This document shows positions 36,173 through 43,690 of a stretch of DNA of 64,000 bases, piece by piece (position 1 is the stretch's first letter; every line of letters starts with the position of its first letter). The position numbers were made by a program, and so were the translations under genes. Under the pieces are notes generated by a model. It ran no database searches, was not told the DNA's origin, and saw only the letters and a list, made by a program, of their open reading frames with translations. The DNA is from Tropicimonas marinistellae (GTDB lineage Bacteria > Pseudomonadota > Alphaproteobacteria > Rhodobacterales > Rhodobacteraceae), in the NCBI RefSeq assembly GCF_001509585.1, contig NZ_LNCI01000007.1, forward strand, positions 186,001 through 250,000, in the 5' to 3' direction.

Positions 36173-36955
36173 TCACTCCGAGGAGCCTTCGGGATCATAT
36201 GTGATCCCCATCTCGGCGTGGTGCGCGAGTGTGAAGCCGATTGGCGTCTCACTTTCTTCAGCAAGATGCGCCAAAAGGCTCGCCGTTCTGGCAAGGATCG
36301 GGATTGCCTTTAGGACAGGCACCGGGAAGTCGAGATCCAACAGCACAGCCGGGATTGCAAATGACACGTTCATCGGCAGAGGCTTTGGCCAAAGGCGCAT
36401 GACAGCATCTTCGATGTTCAAGGCGAGCGTGACATAGGTGCCCGCAACGCCGCGCTCCTCGGCCAAGGAAAGAATGCGCTGCGCCCTCGGGTCGACCGGC
36501 TTGTGCAGCGGATGCCCAAATCCGGGCAAACGCCGCCCTTCATCCCGCATCCGGCCGATGATGCTGTCAACCGCTTCACCGTCTTGCTTGATGCGGCGGT
36601 TTGCATCGAGCAGGAATGCGCCTGCGATTTCGGTCGTTCCGAGAATGACCTTGCCGCAGCCGAGCAGCCCTGCTGCGACAGCGCCCTGAAGGAAGTCAGG
36701 GTCTGCGGCATATGTCATCCGCGCAGCTTGATTGGTCGGCACGAGACCATGCTCGGCAATGGAAACAAGCAGGAGATCGAGGAAAAAGGTCTGTTCCTCG
36801 GTCGGTTTGCGTCCGGTTGTGAGAAGGAAGAAGTACTCGGTGAAGCTAAGCTGCCCCATTACGTCGTCGACCAGATCGAGGTTCCGAACCGTGATCGTGT
36901 CAGAATTCGCCGTCGAAATCGACGTCGTTGCCTTGCCGGGTTTGCCAATCTTCAT
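36173..36955 (-). CDS. Citrate synthase-fold protein, citryl-CoA lyase-like
   Basis: This 260-residue protein is much shorter than citrate synthase (about 430). It keeps GFGHPLHKPVDPRAQ, the second catalytic His with the DPR motif, and the helices around it. The MKIGKPGKATTSIS start at 36955 is chosen over 37003 because the extension lacks conservation. Short relatives are annotated as citryl-CoA lyases, which split citryl-CoA to acetyl-CoA and oxaloacetate. Its pairing with a CoA ligase supports a ligase-then-lyase route, but for which acid is unknown. Confidence 0.75.
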   Translation of the reverse strand: MKIGKPGKATTSISTANSDTITVRNLDLVDDVMGQLSFTEYFFLLTTGRKPTEEQTFFLDLLLVSIAEHGLVPTNQAARMTYAADPDFLQGAVAAGLLGCGKVILGTTEIAGAFLLDANRRIKQDGEAVDSIIGRMRDEGRRLPGFGHPLHKPVDPRAQRILSLAEERGVAGTYVTLALNIEDAVMRLWPKPLPMNVSFAIPAVLLDLDFPVPVLKAIPILARTASLLAHLAEESETPIGFTLAHHAEMGITYDPEGSSE

Positions 36956-37208
36956 TTCAATCCTCCGCTCGGTATCAGTGTAGCCCGAAATCCGGGTTTT
37001 CAACGAATTCCGACGACATCGAGTTGTCTTTCCGGCGCGCCAGCACGTCAGGTATCACGGTGCTTCCTTACCCGCGCCCAACTGCTGACGTGGCGACGCG
37101 CTACCCTGTCGAACATGCACCTTCCGTCGCGAAAAAGGATCTACGGGCCTGATTCGCTGCGGAGACTAAGGTGCTCGCAACGAACAGAAAGACGTGGAAG
37201 GCTACCAG

Positions 37209-37649
37209 ATGTCTGTCTTCAACATCGCCGAGCACATCCTCACAGAGACCGGTCCGCTAGCGCCCGAGAAGCTAGAGCGCCTCGTCTATTTCGCACAAGA
37301 AGATGTCCTGGCTGAGGGTCTTGGCCCCCTGTTTCACGAACCGATTGAAGCATGGGACCACGGCCCCGTATGCCCCGCACTCTTCCATCGCCTCAACGGC
37401 CGCCTAATCGTTCATCCCGGGGACTTGGGTGGCGTTCGTGAGAGTCTCGCTCCGGCGAAGGCCGGTGTCGTCTCTGCGATGCTGCTGCGGTTAAAGCAGT
37501 GCAGCACACGTGAACTCAATGCGCTCGCTTGCGGAGAGGCGCCTTGGCAACAAGCTCATGCAGACCAACGTTCCGGACCCGGCAACCTGAAAATCACCGC
37601 GGCCGCCATTGCCCGGGCGCACGGCCGTTCATTCCCGCCGCTCCGATAG
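37209..37649 (+). CDS. Panacea-domain (SocA/DUF4065-like) protein
   Basis: This 146-residue protein starts MSVFNIAEHILTET and shows KLERLVYFAQ and FHEPIEAWDHGPVCPALFHR, the conserved core of Panacea/DUF4065 proteins. Members act as antitoxins or as proteolytic adaptors such as SocA. No toxin family is recognisable next to it; a 60-residue frame follows 13 bases downstream. Confidence 0.75.
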   Translation: MSVFNIAEHILTETGPLAPEKLERLVYFAQEDVLAEGLGPLFHEPIEAWDHGPVCPALFHRLNGRLIVHPGDLGGVRESLAPAKAGVVSAMLLRLKQCSTRELNALACGEAPWQQAHADQRSGPGNLKITAAAIARAHGRSFPPLR

Positions 37650-37662
37650 GGGGAACTTGTTG

Positions 37663-37845
37663 ATGTTTCCATTTCCGTTACTTGGTGTCCCCGCTGCGCT
37701 CGGCACACTTCATGCGATCCGGTCTATGCGCTTGCTTTCGCATGTACATGTGCCAAACGGAGTTCCTGCTAACCAACTCCGCGAAAGCAAACCAGACTCT
37801 CGCGGTCTCCGTGCTGACACCCAGCATTCACACCCAATCGAGTGA
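37663..37845 (+). CDS. Possible small ORF after the Panacea gene
   Basis: A 60-residue frame begins 13 bases after the Panacea stop and has GGGGGAA about seven bases before the ATG. The start MFPFPLLGVPAALGTLHAI is hydrophobic, the rest is polar and basic with several His. I recognise no family. Position suggests a toxin partner, but chance is quite possible. Confidence 0.3.
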   Translation: MFPFPLLGVPAALGTLHAIRSMRLLSHVHVPNGVPANQLRESKPDSRGLRADTQHSHPIE

Positions 37846-38611
37846 TCCTGGATCAACTCAGCCCTTCGAACCGGCTGAGTGACAACTAGAGCGCAACCAA
37901 CCCGCCCAAACGGTGCGTTTCGAGGTGTCGGCAAACTCGACCTTCGTTCAAGTTGCCGCCGCGACGGAAAACTGGTGCCCTGGTTAGGGGCTGTTTTCTG
38001 CGCCAACCCGACCTTTGGCTGAAATCAGACAGGGCCCGAAGTGCGGGCCTAGGCGAATCTGCAATGGATCAAAGTCTTCCGCGAGAACGTCAGAAAGAGG
38101 AGCAGCGCGACGAACCTGCCGCTCATTGCTCGTGATTGGTGGCGGTGTTCGGCTTTAGGCTCGAAAGCGTCAATTGCCGCTCGCTCGCACGCTAGGCATT
38201 CGAAACATTGGCGTTCCCTGTCGTGTTGTGACTGATCGGCAACTTGGGTGACTACATGGCGCGTGCGTCGTTTGCGGGTTTCCGACGTTTTAAACCTGAC
38301 TGTTCCAATACGTTTCTGGACAATTGCCTAAACAAACACCTGATCACGACACTGCGCCAGATCCGACATTTGATAGAGGTATCGCGCGACGATCACTGTC
38401 ACACCGGCCCCAAACGGGCCTCGGCGGGCTCACCCCGCAGGTGTATCAACAACGGCCCAGAGAGGGCCGGAACCTTGCGCGGCCAGGCAAGCAATCGCGA
38501 ACGCCAACCGGAACAGATGAGTGAAACTCCAACTTCGCATTAAAACGACCGGCCATGGACAAATACATTCAAATATGTGATGATAGGACGCTTTTCAAAT
38601 GGGGGTCTGAA
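37846..38611. other. Long intergenic region with two GGCCC hairpins
   Basis: No gene is recognised in this 766-base stretch. Two short hairpins of the same form, GGCCC-N5-GGGCC, lie at 38406-38420 and 38454-38468. They precede the Tat-peptide gene by 140-200 bases and may be part of its leader. Confidence 0.4.
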
Positions 38612-38860
38612 ATGTCAAACAAGGCAAATCAGGGCGTCGCTCAGGCGAATAGTTCGCATCCGATGACCCGTCGTCAGTTCCTAAAATCATCCAATCGGGC
38701 GTTCGCAGTTGCCGCGACGAGTTCATTGGTGGTGGCTGCATCGTTGAAGGCCGATCCGGCCAGCGCCTATTCGGATTTCTGGCACAACGTAAAATGCTTG
38801 TTTGGTGGGTGCAAACCCGACCCCAGCGACGTCCCGACGACGGGCGGCATCCGAGGCTAA
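38612..38860 (+). CDS. Small Tat-signal peptide, candidate modification substrate
   Basis: This 82-residue protein has a run of five G residues six bases before the ATG at 38612. It carries a canonical twin-arginine motif, MTRRQFLKSS (residues about 18-27), then a hydrophobic segment and a likely cut after ADPASA. The mature part would be only about 30 residues: an aromatic stretch YSDFWHNVK, two cysteines in CLFGGC, and a Ser/Thr/Gly-rich tail. I know no family. The next large gene downstream encodes PqqD-like and HprK-like domains, which in other systems bind and phosphorylate peptides, so it may be the substrate. The unusual point is a Tat signal on so short a product. Confidence 0.6.
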   Translation: MSNKANQGVAQANSSHPMTRRQFLKSSNRAFAVAATSSLVVAASLKADPASAYSDFWHNVKCLFGGCKPDPSDVPTTGGIRG

Positions 38861-38872
38861 GCAGACCCGAAA

Positions 38873-38940
38873 TGCGAGTGTGTCTGTGCCCCGAAATCCG
38901 GAGCTGCACGGCGCGTTGACGGTGCCGTAGCTCACTCGCA
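38873..38940 (+). other. Extended imperfect hairpin after the Tat-peptide gene
   Basis: Three nested pairs stack: TGCGAGT (38873-38879) with ACTCGCA (38934-38940), GAGCT (38901-38905) with AGCTC (38929-38933), and ACGGC (38908-38912) with GCCGT (38924-38928). An internal loop of about 21 bases and a two-base bulge interrupt them. No T-tract follows, so it is not a standard terminator. It may set different expression of the peptide and the enzyme. Confidence 0.5.
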
Positions 38941-38989
38941 AAGATCGTTTGATTGAGTGGCATGTTGCCGATCAATACAGTCGGTCTGA

Positions 38990-39112
38990 ATGGGCAAAGG
39001 CTCAGCCATGAAACCGGACTTCTTTACGCGCTGTAGAAGATTGGCGCTGAAACTCACTCGGCAGGAAACCGGCAACACGCTTCTCGATATTGCGCCTATT
39101 GATCTCCAATGA
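38990..39112 (+). CDS. Possible 40-residue coupled ORF before the fusion enzyme
   Basis: The frame ends with TGA that overlaps the ATG of the fusion gene (ATGA at 39109-39112), a typical sign of translational coupling. It starts at 38990, or at an inner ATG at 39008 with AAAGG seven bases upstream (34 residues). The product begins MKPDFFTRCRRLAL in the short form and ends LLDIAPIDLQ; it is basic in the middle and has one Cys. No family is recognised. It could be a leader for coupling or a second peptide. Confidence 0.35.
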   Translation: MGKGSAMKPDFFTRCRRLALKLTRQETGNTLLDIAPIDLQ

Positions 39113-41457
39113 CCACGGCATATGACTCTCAGTTCTCCGAGCAACGGATCAAACCTCTCTGCAGACTTTTAGAGAACCTGGTTCAACGTTTTCCACAAGA
39201 TATCCCGAATCTCGCGCCGTTGCTCTATGTTGCGCGACGTGTTGAACCCGACAATCCGACGCTTCGGGATCTGGACCTCGCATTTCTCCGGAACTTCCGG
39301 AGTATTGCGCGCCAGACCTCGGAACATGCGCTGACCAACAGTTGCTTCGTTTTGAACGAGTTGCAGAAACGCGGCATCCCGGCCCTCGCGATCAAGGGAA
39401 CGGTCCTGTCCCACCTTTCCTACGGAGATCCCAACTTCAGAGTAAGCAACGACATCGACCTCGTGGTGAAGCCCGCGGACAGCAGGAAAGCCATCAAGGC
39501 GCTCCAGCTCATTGGGCTTCGATTTGCCAAGGAACAGGACCGGTCTGCATGTCAGATACACATGACCTCGCCCGTCGTCGGCACGCTGGACCTACACACG
39601 CGGCTCGCACCCCGTTGGTTCCCCTTGGGTCGCGGATTCGAGGCTCGTTTTGAGAATCCGAATATCACCGTGATTGGTGGAAATGCGGTTCCTACATTTT
39701 CTATACCGGAGCATATCCTTATTTGTGCGATCAATTCGGTGAAGGAGTTCCCAAAGGAGATTGTCCGAAAGAGTCTGGTGGACATGGCAGCGTTGGCCGC
39801 TCCGCTGGACGAAATCCAGATGCGCCAGTTGCGGGAAGACGCCAGGACAAACGGCCTCGCTCGCATACTCAGTCTGGCATTCGCTTTGTTGAAAGAACTG
39901 GGATACGAACCACCGTCGGGCCAAAACGTCGAGGAAATCAACGCGCAGTCCGTACGGACAGGTTTCCGCCAAACGCGGGAAATGAGCCTTAAAGAAGTGC
40001 TGGAGAAAGGCCATGAGGGACCACTCTCCCAGTCTGGCTTCGCCCGATATCATATGGACTTGCGCGAACGCCTCCGTGACAGGGTGAAAGCACGGATGAT
40101 GGCGAGCCTACTGCCCGTGATCCCCTTGGCACAAACCCGGGCGAAGGGACTTCGGCGACCCGATGCGGTCTTGGGCGCATTGATCCGGCGAGGCGTCACG
40201 AACGGCGCGCTTAAAGAAAGATATCTTCAGGAAATCTGGCAAGTCCGGCCACACATCCACCAGGAAGTGTTCGACGATGGCGGATTGGTTTTCGATGAAT
40301 GGTCGCGGCAAATTCACACCCTGAACCCGGCCGGAGCTTTTCTTCTTGATCAAATCCGCGCCGGGGAAGCGGTGAGCCAGACCGTGGAAGCCTATCAGGC
40401 CGCGCGTGGTCAGGATCGAAAGAGAGCACTCCGCGAAATAACCGACATTCTTTCCTGGTGGAACCGCAGTGGATGGATCGGCGAGATGCCCGAGGAAGAC
40501 GCGGCTTTTCGGGATCAATTTCATCCGACTGCCTCGTGCCAATCCGCGGAACCGCCAACGTCATATGATGCGACAAGTTGGAATCTGATCGTTGCAGGGG
40601 TCCCACTTCGGATAACGGTTGAATCCGACGTCGTCATTGGGAAGTTCGAAGAATTGATTGCACCCTTCGAAGACGTTCATTCGGACGGGGCGTCGGCTAT
40701 TCGGGTTCATGTATTTCGTGAGGACGGCGGAATCGTCATTGAGGTGGACGATGAGGAAGCGGCGTTCTGCAGCGATTCCTCGGTATTGCCCGACGTTCTG
40801 CTGGACTCGATCCTTGTCGCTGCAGTCGGTCACTTGCCGTATGTCTTCTATCTTCACTCAGCGGTCGTCGAAATATCGGATGGGGCTGTGATGCTGCCCG
40901 CTCCGTCCGGCAGCGGCAAGAGTACGCTTTCCATTGCACTGTCACGTCGAGGTGCAAGATACATCTCCGATGAGATGACGCTCTTGAACGCCGATTTCGA
41001 TGCCTACGGTGTTCATGTCTTTCCCACCGTAAAGGAAAGCGGTTGGACAGCGATGCGGAACATCGTCGTTGATCTCAAGAGGTTTCCGGATTTTCGACGG
41101 CGCGACGGAATCGCCATGAAGTACCTCACCGAGGGGTTTGTCCGTGATCCGAGAACCGTCCCCGAGGCACTTGCCGTCCACGGTATTGTATTCCCCACAT
41201 TTGAACCAAATGCAGTCAATTGCCTCGAGAAAATCGGACCTGTTGCCAGCTTCTCAATGCTCATGGAACAGTGTCTGAGTATGAATGAGGGCTTCAGCGT
41301 CCGCGATTTTCGACGACTGGCCACCTTTCTTCGTGAGACCCCCTCCTATTCTGTCACCTACCGGGACACGGACTTCGCGGTATCCGGCATCTTTGACATC
41401 GTCGGCAGCCAGGCGGAAATCCGATCCTTGGAAGGTGCCTCTGCACTAAACACGTAG
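39109..41457 (+). CDS. Fusion: nucleotidyltransferase (PF14907-like) + PqqD-like + HprK-like kinase
   Basis: This 782-residue protein joins three parts. The N-terminal part (about residues 60-330) fits the NTP_transf_5 type: AIKGTVLSHLSYGDP, then NDIDLVV with Asp115 and Asp117, and LDLHTRLAP. Residues about 385-455 look like PqqD (DEWSRQIHTLNPAGAFLLDQI), the peptide-binding fold of many RiPP systems. The C-terminal part (about 500-780) resembles HPr kinase: P-loop APSGSGKST with Lys604, then ARYISDEMTLL with Asp621 and Glu622. Such functions are usually separate genes in peptide-modification clusters. No transporter or radical SAM protein is near. The ATG at 39109 overlaps a small ORF stop. 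A kinase or nucleotidyl-transfer role on the small Tat peptide is inference. Confidence 0.78.
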   Translation: MTTAYDSQFSEQRIKPLCRLLENLVQRFPQDIPNLAPLLYVARRVEPDNPTLRDLDLAFLRNFRSIARQTSEHALTNSCFVLNELQKRGIPALAIKGTVLSHLSYGDPNFRVSNDIDLVVKPADSRKAIKALQLIGLRFAKEQDRSACQIHMTSPVVGTLDLHTRLAPRWFPLGRGFEARFENPNITVIGGNAVPTFSIPEHILICAINSVKEFPKEIVRKSLVDMAALAAPLDEIQMRQLREDARTNGLARILSLAFALLKELGYEPPSGQNVEEINAQSVRTGFRQTREMSLKEVLEKGHEGPLSQSGFARYHMDLRERLRDRVKARMMASLLPVIPLAQTRAKGLRRPDAVLGALIRRGVTNGALKERYLQEIWQVRPHIHQEVFDDGGLVFDEWSRQIHTLNPAGAFLLDQIRAGEAVSQTVEAYQAARGQDRKRALREITDILSWWNRSGWIGEMPEEDAAFRDQFHPTASCQSAEPPTSYDATSWNLIVAGVPLRITVESDVVIGKFEELIAPFEDVHSDGASAIRVHVFREDGGIVIEVDDEEAAFCSDSSVLPDVLLDSILVAAVGHLPYVFYLHSAVVEISDGAVMLPAPSGSGKSTLSIALSRRGARYISDEMTLLNADFDAYGVHVFPTVKESGWTAMRNIVVDLKRFPDFRRRDGIAMKYLTEGFVRDPRTVPEALAVHGIVFPTFEPNAVNCLEKIGPVASFSMLMEQCLSMNEGFSVRDFRRLATFLRETPSYSVTYRDTDFAVSGIFDIVGSQAEIRSLEGASALNT

Positions 41458-41715
41458 GGGGTTCGGCTCTCGCATTCGCCGGGGCGAACGACCGCTTGCG
41501 GCGACGAACATCCATTGCGTGCGCCAACCCCAAGTCACGCTCTGTGGCGCCGAACCGCATGGTGCAAAGGCGCATCTGCACGGACGGGGCGTTGGAGCGG
41601 CTGCCCTAAGACGGGGATGTCGTGCACCACCGGGATCATGGGGCGGACTGAACGCACTGCCACTTCGAGCACGGCGACGCTTCAGCGTGCCCGCCGGTGC
41701 TCAGATGTGGAAATA

Positions 41716-42639
41716 TCAACTCAAGAGTTCGACCGAGTATAGCGTGATCGGGGCAACGAGTATGAGGCTGTCCATCCGGTCCAGCAATCCGCCGAAACCG
41801 GGCAGCCAGTCACCGGCGTCCTTGACCCCGAATTCGCGCTTGAGAACGGACTCGAACAGGTCGCCCCAAAGTGACGCTGCACCGATGATCAGCGGCAGGA
41901 TCACGACCACCGTTTTCGGAAGAGCAGGCGGCAGCGCAAAGGACATCAACCCGAATGCGACGTAGGCGCCTGCGATATTTCCCAGAGCCCCAGCTATCGT
42001 CTTGTTCGGGCTGATCGCTGGCGCCAGCTTGGCCTTTCCGAAACTGCGCCCGAATGTGTAGGCCCCCACGTCGCTCAGGGCCACTGAGGCAACGATGGCA
42101 ACCAGCAAACCGTCTCCTCCCGGTACCGTAGTGTAGATCAGAACCAAGTGACTGAGAAACCAGGCGACGTATCCCCAGCCCAGCAAAGCGAAGGCAAGGT
42201 CGCGTACGGCGTTGGGGTTATCGGGAAATGCCCTCAACGGCTGGATCGTCGCCCCCACGAGAAAGAGCGGCACGGCGAGGTGGAAGAGTTCGCTCGACAT
42301 CATCGCGATGAAGGGGATAGTACATCCGAGAGCCAGGGCAACGCGCCGGTAGAGCTTCGGGAGGCCCACCAGCGTCGCGAACTCGCGCAATCCCTGGGCG
42401 ATCATCGCCATGACGAGCACGGCGAAGGGCAAGGGGCCGGACAGCAGGCCAAGAACAAGCACGACCGCGATGCCGAGCCACGACATCCAGCGTTTGATGA
42501 GGACGTCGTCGCGAAGTGGCGTTCCACTGCGCCAAGCAATTCCGACGAGAACCGCCAGTACAAGGATCAGTACGCCGCCGACCCGGGCCGCCAGAGGCAG
42601 GAACAGCGGATCGGCAAACGGGTTCGAGACCAAGGTCAT
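41716..42639 (-). CDS. CDP-diglyceride synthase-like (CdsA/YnbB family)
   Basis: This 307-residue membrane protein has several hydrophobic segments and the CdsA C-terminal signature SVLKREFGVKDAGDWLPGFG followed by GLLDRMDS. The usual PGHGG reads PGFGG. It should make CDP-diacylglycerol from phosphatidate and CTP. The ATG at 42639 overlaps the upstream gene by four bases; the 59-residue extension is rejected. With its YnbA-like neighbour it resembles the ynbA-ynbB pair of enterobacteria. Confidence 0.85.
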   Translation of the reverse strand: MTLVSNPFADPLFLPLAARVGGVLILVLAVLVGIAWRSGTPLRDDVLIKRWMSWLGIAVVLVLGLLSGPLPFAVLVMAMIAQGLREFATLVGLPKLYRRVALALGCTIPFIAMMSSELFHLAVPLFLVGATIQPLRAFPDNPNAVRDLAFALLGWGYVAWFLSHLVLIYTTVPGGDGLLVAIVASVALSDVGAYTFGRSFGKAKLAPAISPNKTIAGALGNIAGAYVAFGLMSFALPPALPKTVVVILPLIIGAASLWGDLFESVLKREFGVKDAGDWLPGFGGLLDRMDSLILVAPITLYSVELLS

Positions 42640-43325
42640 CGCTCCTGCTCCTCCGCACCGTCCATGGCACCCAGGAAACGCGCTGCCCGCCGGAGACGCC
42701 CGATGATCGTGGCGGCACCGCCGACGATGATTGTCAGTGACACGATGGACATCAGGCCGAAGGCGTCTTGCGGCCCGAACGCGGGGTGCCAGGATCCGGG
42801 AGTGACCGCCAGCCACACGGCCGCCGCGGCCAGCAGGAACATTCGCTGCTGCTTGGCCATGAAGCCCCCGAAATCACTGCTGGCCCCTGCGATGCGGGCC
42901 GCGAGGCGAACGAAAGCGACAAGAACCGCGACCAAGGCCGCGCAAAACCCCAGCACGGGGGCTCCGCCGACGGCGTATCCGCCGCCGACGAAAATCGCCA
43001 CGTCGGAAAACCTGTCGGGGACTTCGTTGTAGAGCGACCCCACCCGCGTCCCCTTGCCGTGTTCTACCGCGACCATCCCGTCGAACATGTTCGAGAGCCC
43101 CCTGACGACGATCAGCAGCGCCGCGAGGAAGAAAAGCACGCGCGCACTGCCGTTGGCTAGCGGCGTGGCGGCAAGGCAAAGCCCCGCGACCAAGGCAGCA
43201 GCGAAACCGAAAACCGATATCTGGTTGGGCGTGACCCCGGCTCCGTCGAGCGTTTTGGCCACGTATTTGGACACCCGGCTTCCACGTGCCGGGATGGGTC
43301 TGCGGTCGCTCGTCTCCTCGCTCAT
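42636..43325 (-). CDS. CDP-alcohol phosphatidyltransferase (YnbA-like)
   Basis: This 229-residue membrane protein has a variant of the family motif: NMFDGMVAVEHGKG followed by GSLYNEVPDRFSD. The standard DxxDGxxAR...GxxxDxxxD is changed at three places (first Asp to Asn, Arg to Val, third Asp to Asn), as I recall for the YnbA-like subgroup. It would swap CMP on CDP-diacylglycerol for an alcohol; the alcohol is not known. It overlaps the CdsA-like gene by four bases. Confidence 0.82.
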   Translation of the reverse strand: MSEETSDRRPIPARGSRVSKYVAKTLDGAGVTPNQISVFGFAAALVAGLCLAATPLANGSARVLFFLAALLIVVRGLSNMFDGMVAVEHGKGTRVGSLYNEVPDRFSDVAIFVGGGYAVGGAPVLGFCAALVAVLVAFVRLAARIAGASSDFGGFMAKQQRMFLLAAAAVWLAVTPGSWHPAFGPQDAFGLMSIVSLTIIVGGAATIIGRLRRAARFLGAMDGAEEQER

Positions 43326-43385
43326 TGCGGTCCCCCTGCGCCAAGCATTCCAATGGACACAATCAGCAAGACCATACCCAGTACA

Positions 43386-43685
43386 CTAAACGCCGTACGG
43401 GGGGCCGAAGGCAAACCACGAGATCAGCGCGGCCCAAATGAAGGTCGTGGAGTAGATTGCGTACAGAACGCCGATCCGTCCGCCGTACTCGAACCCGGCG
43501 ACGCAGAGCACCACGACCGCAACGAAGCACACCGCTCCGATCAACAGGCGAAGATTGAGGACGTAGCCCATCAAGGTTCCCTCGAACGCGTCCGCGCCGG
43601 TCTTGTGAAGAAACTGCCCGATGGCACCTTGAAAGGCGGCAACCAGGATGCAGCCGACGGAGGCAAGCAGCGTAGCTAGGATCAT
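43386..43685 (-). CDS. Small four-helix membrane protein, SMR/EamA-half-like
   Basis: This 99-residue protein has about four hydrophobic segments: an N-terminal one from residue 2, one around 45-65, and a last one in IYSTTFIWAALISWFAFG, which resembles the end of SMR/EamA units. It begins five bases after the ligase fusion stop, with GGAGG before the ATG at 43685. In a lipid operon it could move a lipid or intermediate across the membrane, but no motif proves this. Confidence 0.6.
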   Translation of the reverse strand: MILATLLASVGCILVAAFQGAIGQFLHKTGADAFEGTLMGYVLNLRLLIGAVCFVAVVVLCVAGFEYGGRIGVLYAIYSTTFIWAALISWFAFGPPYGV

Positions 43686-43690
43686 GCGGG

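Noticed and set aside
41475-41488. TTCGCC-GG-GGCGAA palindrome after the fusion enzyme
   Set aside because: It has only a two-base centre and no T-tract, so neither a terminator nor an operator can be supported.
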